A DNA stretch of 43,122 bases from contig CACNRG010000008.1 in assembly GCA_902622805.1 (NCBI GenBank), forward strand, positions 1 to 43,122, read 5' to 3'. Position numbers and translations under genes: made by a program. This DNA comes from an uncultured Pelagibacteraceae bacterium. GTDB taxonomy: Bacteria > Pseudomonadota > Alphaproteobacteria > Pelagibacterales > Pelagibacteraceae. Positions within the stretch are counted from its first letter, which is position 1; each line of letters begins with the position of its first letter. Positions 8,468-17,267 of this stretch are shown here, piece after piece. Under the pieces are notes generated by a model that was not told where the DNA came from, did no database searches, and saw only the letters and a list, made by a program, of their open reading frames with translations.

Positions 8468-8781
8468 TAAGCTGTTTTAGATTGTGCTGTTTTTTTTTGA
8501 AATGGAGATTTAATTAATAAGTTTTTTTTTAATTTTTTTAATCTAGGAGATAAATTTTTATTCTTTACTGATTTTAGAAATTCATCAAAACTACCTTTTT
8601 TGTCCACTGATCTAACCCCTGCGTTACTAACTGTCAATCTTAAGCTTCTTTTTAAAAGTGCACTTGTGAATTTTACTTTTTTTAAATTGGGTAAGAATCT
8701 TCTTTTTGTCTTATTGTTAGCATGACTAACATTATGACCTTTCATAGGATTTTTTCCCGTTAATTCACATTTTTTTGTCAT
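8467..8781 (-). CDS. rpmB: 50S ribosomal protein L28
   Basis: A 104-residue, very basic protein. The N-terminus [20 protein letters not shown] and [11 protein letters not shown] are diagnostic of L28; only the first Cys of the zinc-type variant is present. It is longer than the 78-residue E. coli protein because of a Lys-rich tail, as usual in alphaproteobacteria. Its own strong promoter starts transcription only a few bases before the ATG. The downstream transporter overlaps by 1 nt. Confidence 0.95.
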   Translation of the reverse strand: MTKKCELTGKNPMKGHNVSHANNKTKRRFLPNLKKVKFTSALLKRSLRLTVSNAGVRSVDKKGSFDEFLKSVKNKNLSPRLKKLKKNLLIKSPFQKKTAQSKTA

Positions 8782-8792
8782 AATTGTCCGAC

Positions 8793-8821
8793 TATATAAA
8801 GTGAGATGCTGATGGCGTCAA
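8793..8821 (-). promoter_or_regulatory. Strong sigma70-type promoter for rpmB
   Basis: On the minus strand TTGACG (8816-8821), 17 nt, then TATATA (8793-8798). The ATG (8779-8781) begins 12 nt after the -10, which puts the predicted +1 only about 4-6 nt before the ATG, leaving no room for a Shine-Dalgarno site. The -35 lies 15 nt beyond the pyrD stop. Confidence 0.65.
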
Positions 8822-8836
8822 GTTTATTAGGTTGTT

Positions 8837-9883
8837 CTAATCCTTTTTTCCCACTATTTCGTTAAAGTTTTTCACACCATCTTTTAATAATATTTCCTTC
8901 AGCTCTTTTTTAATGAGACCGACAATATTTGGACCTCTAAAAACCATACCTGTATAAAGTTGTAAATAATCTGCTCCGGCTAAAAATTTTTGGTAAGCAG
9001 ACCTGCCAGAGTCTACGCCGCCTACACCTATAATTTTGATTCTACCTTTTAAAACTTTATAAAATTTTCTAATCAACTCAGACGACTTGGATTCTATAGG
9101 TTTCCCAGATAATCCTCCTTTTTGATGACTTTGAGTATTTTGTAAATTTTCTCTTGTTGTATCAGAAGTGTTAGAAATAATAGTTGCTTCTATCTTATTA
9201 TTTAAAAGTACTTCAGAAATTTTCATAATTTCTTTGTCGTTTATATCTGGTGATACTTTTACTGCTATAGGTGTCTTAGAATTAAGATCTCTCTTCTCTT
9301 TTTCTATTAGTTTTAAAAGATCGTCTAATTTTTTTTGATCGTGAAAGTTTCTTAAATCTTCGGTATTTGGTGAAGAAATATTGATAGTGATATAATCACA
9401 GATCCCGTTAAATAATTTCAAACACAGTATATAATCATTTGTTCTATCTACTGAGTCTTTATTGGGTCCAATATTGACTCCAAGTAAGCCTGTAGGACTA
9501 TTTCTTTTAATTCGATCTACGATATTTTTCGATCCTAGGTTATTGAAACCAAGTCTATTTATGAGAGCCTCATCCTCTACCAGTCTAAAAACTCTAGGTT
9601 TGGGATTTCCATATTGTTCTAACGGTGTAACAGTTCCTACTTCGACAAAACCAAACCCTAAATTAAATAATGAATTATATACCTCAGCATTTTTATCAAA
9701 TCCTGCAGCCATACCAATTGGATTTTCTATTTCTTTATTAAATAATTTTGACTTAAAAAGAGGGTTATTTTTTTCTTCATCTAAAATATTTGGAATAAAA
9801 TTAAATTTTAGTGACTTTATCGCTAAACTATGAGCCGTCTCAGGATCTAATTTAAAAATTAAAGATCTTAAATTTGAAAACAT
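8837..9883 (-). CDS. pyrD: Dihydroorotate dehydrogenase, class 2 (quinone)
   Basis: A 348-residue flavoenzyme of pyrimidine synthesis that oxidises dihydroorotate and passes electrons to quinone at the inner membrane. NPIGMAAGFDKN and GFVEVGTVTP bind FMN; the class 2 catalytic base is a serine in NISSPNT (Ser170/171), rather than the cysteine of class 1. KVSPD, SNTSDTTREN, GGLSGKP and GVGGVDSG follow in the usual order. The N-terminal helical pair that docks on the membrane is present. Its ATG overlaps the lysK stop by 1 nt, so it is probably translated from the lysK transcript. Confidence 0.97.
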   Translation of the reverse strand: MFSNLRSLIFKLDPETAHSLAIKSLKFNFIPNILDEEKNNPLFKSKLFNKEIENPIGMAAGFDKNAEVYNSLFNLGFGFVEVGTVTPLEQYGNPKPRVFRLVEDEALINRLGFNNLGSKNIVDRIKRNSPTGLLGVNIGPNKDSVDRTNDYILCLKLFNGICDYITINISSPNTEDLRNFHDQKKLDDLLKLIEKEKRDLNSKTPIAVKVSPDINDKEIMKISEVLLNNKIEATIISNTSDTTRENLQNTQSHQKGGLSGKPIESKSSELIRKFYKVLKGRIKIIGVGGVDSGRSAYQKFLAGADYLQLYTGMVFRGPNIVGLIKKELKEILLKDGVKNFNEIVGKKD

Positions 9884-11445
9884 TATTTAATTTTATTTAA
9901 TATAAGATCTTTTGTTTCTTTCACACCAAAAAAACTTATAAAAAAACCCATCCTTGGTCCATTTTCGTCTCCAAAAACTACTTCGTAAATTAATTTAAAC
10001 CAATCCCGAAGGTTTTCAGTGTATCCATTTTCTTTGCCTGTTGAATATATCATTGTTTGAATATCCTCTGGTTTCATTTTGTCGTCACACTTGTCTAATG
10101 TTTTTACCAGAGCCTCTAAAGCTTTTTTTTCTTCAGCGTTAGGCTTTTTATAATTTTTTTTTAATTTGATTACATCATTAAAATACTTTATTGCATAGCC
10201 TACTAAGTTATCAAAGATAGGATTATCTTTTTCTGAAATATCTTTTTTATATTTCTTAACAAATTTCCAAAGGAGTTCTTTACTATCAGCGTTACTTGTT
10301 TCGACTAAATTTAATAACATTGAAAATGACATAATCATATTTTCATTTGGTACTAAGCTATTATGAACATGCCATACAGGATTCATTAGTAGCTGCAATT
10401 CATTTTGATTTTTTGCTTTCTCAATAAGATCCAAGTAATCATCAACAGTTTTTGAAACTATTTCTTTGTAAAGTTTTTTTGCTCTTTTTGGGTTTTGATA
10501 CATATACAGTGACAAACTTTCAGGGGAGGCATACTCTAACCATTGATCAATAGTGATACCATTCCCTTTTGATTTTGAAATCTTCTCCCCCTTTTCGTCC
10601 AAAAATAATTCATATGCAAATCCTGAAGGATTTGACTTCCCAATAAGTTTGATAATTTTTGTTGAAAGTATTGCACTCTCTATAAGATCCTTTCCATACA
10701 TTTCGAAATCAACATCTAGCGCATACCATCTCATTGCCCAATCAACTTTCCACTGTAATTTACAATTTCCATCATAAATGCTTGTTTCTAAATCTTTTCC
10801 ATTATTATCAAAAACAATAGTAGACTTTTCTTTATTTATATTTTTTACAGGTATTTCTAGAACATGACCTGTGTCTGGACAAATTGGAAGAAATGGACTG
10901 TATGTTTTTTGTCTCTCTTTTCCCAATGTAGGAAGTATTATATTCATTATACCATCATAATTCTCTAAAATAACTTGGAGAGAAGAGTTAAAGAAACCTG
11001 ATTTATAAAGTGATGTTGAACTTTTAAAATTATACTTAAATTTAAAATTGTTTAAAAATTTTTTTAACATTTCATTATTGTGTTCTCCAAAACTTTTAAA
11101 TTTATTAAAAGGATCAGGCACTTCTGTTAATGGTTTATGTAAATTAGCTTCTAATAATTTTTTATTTGGAACATTATCGGGAATTTTTCTAAGACCGTCC
11201 ATGTCATCAGAAAAAGTAATTATTTCTGCTGGATAGTCAGTTAATTGACTTAAGGCATTAACCATCATAGATGTTCTTGCAACTTCTCCAAAGGTCCCTA
11301 TGTGTGGTAATCCACTTGGCCCATATCCTGTTTGAAGTGTAATTTTACCTTTTTTTTCAATAAATGATTTTCTTTCACGAAGCATTTTTTTAGCCTCAAC
11401 AAAAGGCCAAGCATTAGTTTTATCTAGGTTTTCTTTTTTTATCAT
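9883..11445 (-). CDS. lysK: Lysyl-tRNA synthetase, class I
   Basis: A 520-residue class I LysRS that charges tRNA-Lys. The Rossmann-fold signatures are HIGT at residues 48-51 and KISKSK at 288-293 (the KMSKS loop). The C-terminal helical anticodon-binding part follows. This class is found in archaea and in alphaproteobacteria, where it replaces the class II enzyme, so it is a good lineage marker. The length is normal. The start ATG is 88 bp from divergent trkH, and pyrD follows in an overlapping arrangement. Confidence 0.97.
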   Translation of the reverse strand: MIKKENLDKTNAWPFVEAKKMLRERKSFIEKKGKITLQTGYGPSGLPHIGTFGEVARTSMMVNALSQLTDYPAEIITFSDDMDGLRKIPDNVPNKKLLEANLHKPLTEVPDPFNKFKSFGEHNNEMLKKFLNNFKFKYNFKSSTSLYKSGFFNSSLQVILENYDGIMNIILPTLGKERQKTYSPFLPICPDTGHVLEIPVKNINKEKSTIVFDNNGKDLETSIYDGNCKLQWKVDWAMRWYALDVDFEMYGKDLIESAILSTKIIKLIGKSNPSGFAYELFLDEKGEKISKSKGNGITIDQWLEYASPESLSLYMYQNPKRAKKLYKEIVSKTVDDYLDLIEKAKNQNELQLLMNPVWHVHNSLVPNENMIMSFSMLLNLVETSNADSKELLWKFVKKYKKDISEKDNPIFDNLVGYAIKYFNDVIKLKKNYKKPNAEEKKALEALVKTLDKCDDKMKPEDIQTMIYSTGKENGYTENLRDWFKLIYEVVFGDENGPRMGFFISFFGVKETKDLILNKIK

Positions 11446-11533
11446 GAATTACACTTTAAACTTATTATTATAGTGAATTTGCCAATTCTTATAGAGTTGA
11501 AATTTATTTACCATAAAATAATGTTCTTTCAAA

Positions 11534-12973
11534 ATGTCTAATTATAAAACCGTTTTTTTTACACTAGGAATTTTACAAATAATTTTAGGTGTATTCATGT
11601 TTATCCCAATAATTTTTCAATTTATTTATTCAGAAATCGACTCATCTTTTTTTGGGGCATCTCTAGTGACAATCATTTTTGGTATATTGTTTTTTTTATC
11701 AAATTTAGACCATGATAAGAAATTATCATTACAGCAGGCCTTCCTTCTTACTGCTCTATCCTGGATAAGTATTGCGATATTTGGTTCCCTACCATTTATT
11801 TTTTCTGATCTAAATTTTTCATTCATTAATGCTTTTTTTGAAAGTATGTCTGGAATTACAACGACTGGATCCACGATCATTTCTAATTTAAATGAAATGC
11901 CAAAAAGTATATTACTTTGGCGAGCAATTCTGCAATGGTTAGGCGGAATAGGGATAATAATTATGGCTATCACATTAATGCCAATAATGAATGTTGGGGG
12001 GATGCAACTTTTTAAAATTTCCAACAACGACTCATCCGAAAAGATACTTCCTAAATCTAAAGAAATAGCACTTCGACTAATTTACATTTATACATCTTTA
12101 ACATTTTTATGTGGATTTACTTATAAATTTTTTGGAATGAGTTTTTTTGATAGTTTAACACATTCTATGACCACGATAGCCACTGGAGGTTTTTCTAATT
12201 ATAATGAGTCAATTGGTTTTTTTAATAGTGTTTCAATTGAAATTTCAGCGATGATTTTTATAATTTTGGGTAGCTTACCTTTTATTACTTACATTAAGTT
12301 TATTAGTGGAGATAAAAAAATAATTATTAATGATGTTCAAATTAAAACTTTTTTTAAGATTATTATCTATAGTATAATAATATTATCATTATACATATTT
12401 ATAAGTGGCTCAGTAGAACTTAATTTAAGATCTATTTTTTTTAATGTAATTTCTATTTTAACTGGCACAGGATATATAAATGCTGAATTTGATACTTGGG
12501 GTAGTTTTACATTAATTTTATTTTTAGGATTAATGTTTATTGGTGGTTGCGCGGGATCAACAACTTGTGGAGTTAAAATATTCAGGGTTCAAATACTATA
12601 CTTATTTGTTGTTAATCAATTAAAAAAAATAATTTACCCTAAAGGAATTTTTGTTTTAAAATATGATCAAAATCCGATTGATAACAAATTTATATCATCA
12701 ATTATTTCTTTTATTTATATGTATTTAGTTATTTTTTTTGTTTTAACAGCATTATTGTCTTTGACTGGATTAGATTTTATTACTTCAATATCTGGTGCAG
12801 CAACGTCCATATCAAATGTAGGTCCAGGTCTTGGATCAATAATTGGACCTAATGGAGATTTTTCTACTCTACCTGACAGCTCGAAATGGATTTTAACTTT
12901 AGGAATGATACTGGGTAGACTAGAGCTATTTGCTATATTGGTTTTATTTTTACCTTCATTCTGGAGAAATTAA
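11534..12973 (+). CDS. trkH: Potassium uptake transporter, TrkH family
   Basis: A 479-residue membrane protein of the TrkH/KtrB type that forms a potassium pathway from four repeated pore loops. Pore-loop filter segments are visible in order: SGITTTGST, TIATGGFSN, SILTGTGYINAEF and SISNVGPGLG, with the LQWLGGIGII segment and GGCAGSTTCGVK typical of TrkH. Length matches E. coli TrkH. The regulatory NAD-binding partner TrkA is not in the window. It starts a three-gene rightward group: 3 nt separate it from the AmpG-like gene, with a GGAG (12962-12965) near its own stop serving as ribosome site for that gene. Confidence 0.95.
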   Translation: MSNYKTVFFTLGILQIILGVFMFIPIIFQFIYSEIDSSFFGASLVTIIFGILFFLSNLDHDKKLSLQQAFLLTALSWISIAIFGSLPFIFSDLNFSFINAFFESMSGITTTGSTIISNLNEMPKSILLWRAILQWLGGIGIIIMAITLMPIMNVGGMQLFKISNNDSSEKILPKSKEIALRLIYIYTSLTFLCGFTYKFFGMSFFDSLTHSMTTIATGGFSNYNESIGFFNSVSIEISAMIFIILGSLPFITYIKFISGDKKIIINDVQIKTFFKIIIYSIIILSLYIFISGSVELNLRSIFFNVISILTGTGYINAEFDTWGSFTLILFLGLMFIGGCAGSTTCGVKIFRVQILYLFVVNQLKKIIYPKGIFVLKYDQNPIDNKFISSIISFIYMYLVIFFVLTALLSLTGLDFITSISGAATSISNVGPGLGSIIGPNGDFSTLPDSSKWILTLGMILGRLELFAILVLFLPSFWRN

Positions 12974-12976
12974 AGA

Positions 12977-14353
12977 ATGATAGAAATTAAAAAACAATCC
13001 CTTTCAGAAACATTTTCAGTTTATTTCGATAAACGAATGTTAAAAATATTATTGCTTGGTGCTATCTCTGGTTTTCCTTGGGTATTGATAGGTAGTAGTT
13101 TAAGTTTATGGTTAAAAGAAGATGGTTTAAGCAGATCTACAGTCGGATGGGCTGGTCTTATATTTGCAGTTTATGCATTTAACTATTTATGGGCTCCTTT
13201 AATCGATCGTATTCAAATACCATATCTAACAAAGAAAATTGGGCATCGAAGAGGATGGATTGTCTTAATGCAGGTATTAATCTTAATCTCATTATTTTTG
13301 TGGAGTATAGTTGATCCTTCAGAAAATTTAGCCCTTGTAATATCAGTAGGTTTACTGATTGCAATTGCCTCAGCAACACAAGATATTACTGTGGATGCTT
13401 TAAGGATTGAGCAAATTAGTGAAAACGAGGGTAAATCAATGGCTGCGGGGGCAGCTATGGTTGTCGTTGGATGGTGGAGCGGATATAAATTAGGTGGAGT
13501 TTTATCATTGTTTTCTGCAGATTTTTTAGAAAATTTAGGTTTTCAAAATTATTGGCAACTAACTTTTTTAATCTTAGGAATTTTAATAATTCTTATGAAT
13601 ATTGGATTGATGTTTGTCAATGAAACTAACTCGACTGAAAGACAAATTAATCAGAAAGAAAATGATCAATTAATTGCTAGTAAATTTCAAAATTCAAATT
13701 TTCTTACTAAAACTATAACTTGGATAAGTGGAACAATCAGTGGACCTATAATTAGTTTTTTTAAAAAAAATGGCTTTCAAATTGCTTTGGGGATACTAGG
13801 GTTTGTTTTTTTATTCAAAGTTGGAGAGGCTTTTTTAGGGCGTATGTCTATTATCTTCTATAAAGAAATTGGTTTTAGTAAATCAGATATTGCTATTTAC
13901 TCAAAAACTTTAGGATGGATAACGACTGTCATCTTCACTCTACTAGGTGGACTATTTGTAATAAGATCTGGTGTTTTAAAAGCAATGTTTTTAGCAGGAA
14001 TTTTAATGGCGAGCACAAATCTGTTGTTCAGTCTTTTAGCGTGGAGTGGTAAATCTGAAATACTTTTTGCAATAGCTGTAATCTTTGACGACATAGCGGC
14101 AGCTTTTGCTACTGTTGCATTTGTTGCATTTATATCGTTGTTAGTTGATAGAACTTACACAGCAACTCAATATGCTCTATTAGCCTCAATAGGTACCGCT
14201 GGAAGAACTACATTAGCCTCATCATCGGGTGCTTTAGTTGATTGGCTTAATGGAGACTGGGGGGTATTTTTTATTTTAACTGCTATAATGGTAATACCAT
14301 CTTTAATTATATTATGGATAATAAGAAATAAATTAAAGATTAATGAAAAATAA
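12977..14353 (+). CDS. ampG: AmpG-like MFS permease (muropeptide transporter)
   Basis: A 458-residue major facilitator of the AmpG/PAT type with about twelve hydrophobic segments and a Gln/Asn-rich cytoplasmic loop near residues 215-240. Family features include GFPWVLIGSSLSLWLKEDG near the N-terminus, LWAPLIDR, GHRRGW and ATQDITVDALR. AmpG imports anhydro-muropeptides during wall recycling. The next gene, overlapping by 11 nt, encodes an NlpC/P60 peptidase, which supports a peptidoglycan-fragment role. Other PAT members carry acetyl-CoA or siderophores, so the substrate is inferred. Confidence 0.87.
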   Translation: MIEIKKQSLSETFSVYFDKRMLKILLLGAISGFPWVLIGSSLSLWLKEDGLSRSTVGWAGLIFAVYAFNYLWAPLIDRIQIPYLTKKIGHRRGWIVLMQVLILISLFLWSIVDPSENLALVISVGLLIAIASATQDITVDALRIEQISENEGKSMAAGAAMVVVGWWSGYKLGGVLSLFSADFLENLGFQNYWQLTFLILGILIILMNIGLMFVNETNSTERQINQKENDQLIASKFQNSNFLTKTITWISGTISGPIISFFKKNGFQIALGILGFVFLFKVGEAFLGRMSIIFYKEIGFSKSDIAIYSKTLGWITTVIFTLLGGLFVIRSGVLKAMFLAGILMASTNLLFSLLAWSGKSEILFAIAVIFDDIAAAFATVAFVAFISLLVDRTYTATQYALLASIGTAGRTTLASSSGALVDWLNGDWGVFFILTAIMVIPSLIILWIIRNKLKINEK

Positions 14354-15098
14354 TTTTTTTTATAATTTTTCTCTTGGAAACATAAATTCAAAACCTTCTA
14401 ATAATTCTGAAACTTTATCACAAATCTTATATGGTGAAAAATTTAAGGTTTTAAAAAATAAAAAAAATTGGGTTAAAATTAAAACTAATTTTGACAATTA
14501 TACGGGTTATATTAAAAAAAATAATTTTTACAAAAATTTTAAGCCAACTTTTAAGATAAAAAAAATAAAATCTAGAATATTTATTAAAAAAGAAAATAAG
14601 TTTTTACCAACAAAAAATTATCTTTACTTTGCCTCTGGCATATCAGTTTTAAATAAAAATAAAAGGCTAATTGAGTTTAAAAAAGACAGATGGATAAAAA
14701 AAAGTGATATTGTTAAAATTGATCATCTTGAAAAAGATTATTTAAAAATAATGAAATTATTTAAAAGAAGTAAATATCTATGGGGTGGAAAAACCTCTGA
14801 TGGCATTGATTGCTCTGCTTTGATCCAAATTTATTTTTATTATAATAGAATATTTTTTCCAAGAGATACAAAGGATCAAATAAAGTTTTGTAAAAGAAAA
14901 AAAGGTAAAGATTTAAGTAAAGGAGATATAATATTTTGGAAAGGACATGTCGGTATATGTCTAAGTAAGTCTAAATTTATTCATGCTTATGGACCAAAAA
15001 AAAAAGTGGTAGTAATGCCAACTAAACAAACAATTCAATTAATTGATAAAACTGCAAACCTAAAAGTTAAAAAAGTAAGCAAAATTAATAATTATTAA
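14343..15098 (+). CDS. NlpC/P60 cysteine peptidase with N-terminal SH3-like region
   Basis: A 251-residue protein. Residues 1-125 look like one or two bacterial SH3-like segments (YGEKFKVLKNKKNWVKIKT, then GYIKKNNFY). The C-terminal NlpC/P60 domain has Cys157 in GIDCSAL, His202 in GHVGI and His214 in FIHAYGP, the expected Cys-His-His triad, so it is probably active. Such enzymes cut gamma-D-Glu-diaminopimelate bonds in wall peptides. I see no signal peptide, so it is likely cytoplasmic and acts on peptides imported by the overlapping AmpG-like gene (inference). It is very Lys/Asn-rich, reflecting AT bias. It overlaps convergent tyrA by 4 bp. Confidence 0.88.
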   Translation: MKNNFFYNFSLGNINSKPSNNSETLSQILYGEKFKVLKNKKNWVKIKTNFDNYTGYIKKNNFYKNFKPTFKIKKIKSRIFIKKENKFLPTKNYLYFASGISVLNKNKRLIEFKKDRWIKKSDIVKIDHLEKDYLKIMKLFKRSKYLWGGKTSDGIDCSALIQIYFYYNRIFFPRDTKDQIKFCKRKKGKDLSKGDIIFWKGHVGICLSKSKFIHAYGPKKKVVVMPTKQTIQLIDKTANLKVKKVSKINNY

Positions 15099-15991
15099 TC
15101 TCTACCAAAGTCAGGTTTATTTATATCCTGTTTTAATTTAATAATTTTAGATCTAACTTTTTTTGTTTGAATTAATTTTTTAAGAATTGATTTATTATTT
15201 TTTGAATTAATATCTGTCTTAAAAGATCTTAAATTTTTGATAAATATGTCAATTGCTCTTGAAACATTTTTTCTATTATCAAAAAAAATATCTCTCCACA
15301 TGATCTCATTTGATGCAGCGATCCTTGAAAAATCTCTTAATCCACCCGCACTATATTTAATTAAGTCATATTTTTGCTTTTTCTCAAAATCTTGAGCTGA
15401 TTTAACTAAATTGTAAGCTATTAAATGAGGTAAATGACTTGTAATTGAAAATATTTTATCATGTTTTTCCGCATTCATGATTACAGTTTTTGAACCCATT
15501 TTTTTCCAAAAAGAATTTAAAAATTTTAAATGTTTCATATTTATTTTCTTATTTTTTATCAATATACACCACTTATTTTCAAACAAATTTTCCTTACCAT
15601 GCTCAGGTCCACTTACTTCTGATCCAGCTATCGGGTGACTTTGTATCCAAGATATTTTTTTTTTTAAATTTTTTTTAATTATTTCTGAAGACTCTATTTT
15701 TGACGAACCAATATCAGTAATAATTTGTTTTGAGTTAAAATTATTGTTTAATCTTAATATCATCTTTTTGTATTCGCTCATTGGCGTACAAAAAATAATT
15801 AGATCTGATTTTGCAACTACTTCTTGTAGTTTATTTACAATAATTCCAGGTAACTTTAATCTTTTAATCTTTGATATATTTTTTTTAGATTTTTCAAAAA
15901 TGAAAATTTTTTTTGCTAATTTTTTTTTTGCAATTCTTTTTACTAACGAAGATCCTAACAAGCCACAGCCAATGATGAGTACATTTTCCAT
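15095..15991 (-). CDS. tyrA: Prephenate/arogenate dehydrogenase
   Basis: A 298-residue TyrA-family dehydrogenase for tyrosine synthesis. The NAD(P) fold starts at once with IIGCGLLGSS (residues 6-15). DIGSSK, SHPIAGSE with the catalytic-region His, and SHLPHLIAYNL follow, then FSRIAASNEIMWRDIF. There is no chorismate mutase or ACT domain fused. It is paired with hisC through a 1-nt start/stop overlap, an arrangement where the aminotransferase often also makes tyrosine and phenylalanine. The reading frame crosses an 11-T tract at 15655-15665. Confidence 0.94.
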   Translation of the reverse strand: MENVLIIGCGLLGSSLVKRIAKKKLAKKIFIFEKSKKNISKIKRLKLPGIIVNKLQEVVAKSDLIIFCTPMSEYKKMILRLNNNFNSKQIITDIGSSKIESSEIIKKNLKKKISWIQSHPIAGSEVSGPEHGKENLFENKWCILIKNKKINMKHLKFLNSFWKKMGSKTVIMNAEKHDKIFSITSHLPHLIAYNLVKSAQDFEKKQKYDLIKYSAGGLRDFSRIAASNEIMWRDIFFDNRKNVSRAIDIFIKNLRSFKTDINSKNNKSILKKLIQTKKVRSKIIKLKQDINKPDFGRD

Positions 15992-17064
15992 TAATTAAAT
16001 ATTCCTTTTACTGCTTGCATAAATTTTAAATTATCTTTTTTAGATCCAATAGTTAATCGTAACATATTTTTTATATTGTAGCCATTTTCCGTTGATCTTA
16101 AGATAATTCCTTTCTTCTTTAATTTTTCATAAAAATATCTCGCTTTAAATTTACATTTCCCAAAATTTAATAATAAAAAATTAGCTGATATATTATTTGA
16201 ATTAATTCCATATTGATTAAGAAAATTTTTCAATTTTTTTGCATAAATAATATTGTGTTTAACTGAACGAGTTATAAACTTAGTATCCTTAAGAGACTCA
16301 ATGGCAGCTTTTTGTGCTACTTCATTAACATTAAAAGGTGGCTTAATAACATTAAGTGCTCTAATAATTTTTTTTGAACCATATCCCCACCCTACTCTTA
16401 GAGAAGATAGACCATATATTTTAGAAAATGTTCTTAAAATAAAGACATTTTCTTTATTTTTAAATAATTTTAGTCCACTTTTATAATCATTATTTTTCAT
16501 ATATTCTGCATATGCATCATCCACCACTAGCAGAATATTTTTTCTTAATTTTTTTCTAAGTTCTAAAAGCTCAGAGCTTGTTAGGTATGTTCCAGTTGGA
16601 TTATTAGGATTAGCTAAAAAAACAATTTTTGTTTTTTTTGAAACATTTTTAATAATTTCAGGAATTGATACTTTAAAATTATTTTCTTTAGCAAAACTAA
16701 CTTTTGCACCAACTATCTTAGCATATATCCTATACATCAAAAAACTATACTGAGGAAGAATAACTTCATCCTTAGGATTCAAAAATAATTGACATAACAT
16801 TTGAATAACCTCATCAGATCCAGCACCACAAATAATTCTATCTTCATCACATTTAAACTTTTTAGATATTTGTCTTCTTAAGGCTTTTGACTTGCCATCT
16901 GGGTACCTAAAAAAACTTAAATTTTTATTAGACAAAATCTTTTTAGCCTTTGAGCTGACCCCTAAGGCCGACTCATTTGCAGATAACTTTACAACTTGAT
17001 GAAATCTCTTAACACTGGATTTACCAGGTTCATAGGTTTCAATATTCAATCTCTTAAATCTCAT
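15991..17064 (-). CDS. hisC: Histidinol-phosphate/aromatic aminotransferase
   Basis: A 357-residue fold-I PLP aminotransferase of the HisC type. KLSANESALG at the N-terminus, GAGSDEVIQ, FLANPNNPTGT, DDAYAEY and TFSKIYGLSSLRVGWGYG with the Schiff-base Lys215 are all present. HisC transfers nitrogen to imidazole-acetol phosphate in histidine synthesis; in alphaproteobacteria the copy next to tyrA may also, or mainly, serve aromatic amino acids. No other his gene is near. It heads a two-gene operon with tyrA and is divergent from metX across 203 bp. Confidence 0.94.
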   Translation of the reverse strand: MRFKRLNIETYEPGKSSVKRFHQVVKLSANESALGVSSKAKKILSNKNLSFFRYPDGKSKALRRQISKKFKCDEDRIICGAGSDEVIQMLCQLFLNPKDEVILPQYSFLMYRIYAKIVGAKVSFAKENNFKVSIPEIIKNVSKKTKIVFLANPNNPTGTYLTSSELLELRKKLRKNILLVVDDAYAEYMKNNDYKSGLKLFKNKENVFILRTFSKIYGLSSLRVGWGYGSKKIIRALNVIKPPFNVNEVAQKAAIESLKDTKFITRSVKHNIIYAKKLKNFLNQYGINSNNISANFLLLNFGKCKFKARYFYEKLKKKGIILRSTENGYNIKNMLRLTIGSKKDNLKFMQAVKGIFN

Positions 17065-17148
17065 AGTTGCCGTCTTTTATAAATTTTATGCCCTTTATAA
17101 ATAAAAAAACATTTTTTTATATAGTTTAAGTGTAATTATTTTTAAAAA

Positions 17149-17177
17149 TTGACATACTAAATAACTTCTAGTACAAA
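17149..17177 (+). promoter_or_regulatory. Strong sigma70-type promoter for metX-metW-gloB
   Basis: A consensus TTGACA (17149-17154), a 17-nt spacer and TACAAA (17172-17177). The predicted +1 falls about 6-8 nt downstream, right at the first P1 base of the SAM-II element (17184). It is the best promoter in the window. Confidence 0.75.
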
Positions 17178-17183
17178 ATTTAT

Positions 17184-17232
17184 GCGCTGATTTACCTGAA
17201 TTGCGAGCGCTTTAAAAAAACCGCTAAAAAAG
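17184..17232 (+). promoter_or_regulatory. SAM-II riboswitch upstream of metX
   Basis: The element matches the SAM-II (SAM-alpha) pattern. P1 is GCGCT (17184-17188) with AGCGC (17206-17210). The loop carries the conserved GATTTA (17189-17194), CC, and TTGC (17201-17204). The 3' part ends in the invariant CGCTAAAA (17222-17229). By hand the pseudoknot pairs TTGCG (17201-17205) with CGC-AA (17222-17227), leaving T17225 unpaired, as the SAM-contacting U is in this family. SAM-II elements are known upstream of metX in alphaproteobacteria, including marine ones. It is followed at once by G and T8 (17233-17240). No Shine-Dalgarno-like GG lies inside it. Confidence 0.87.
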
Positions 17233-17267
17233 TTTTTTTTCTCACAATTCAATTTTCAGCTTTTATT

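Noticed and set aside
9462-9833. 123-codon open frame opposite pyrD
   Set aside because: Shadow of the pyrD coding frame; no ribosome site or domain.
11446-11533. Divergent promoters between lysK and trkH
   Set aside because: A TATAAT-like -10 facing lysK and a TTGAAA-N16-TAATGT facing trkH can be drawn, but neither has a convincing partner or leader, so no feature is called.
11626-12027. 133-codon open frame opposite trkH
   Set aside because: Antisense shadow with Ile/Pro-rich composition and no recognisable motif; the TrkH pore loops are on the other strand.
17206-17240. Classical intrinsic terminator in the metX leader
   Set aside because: The AGCG/CGCT stem is only 4 bp and uses the conserved SAM-II core, so I list it only as an alternative fold of the riboswitch, not as a terminator.
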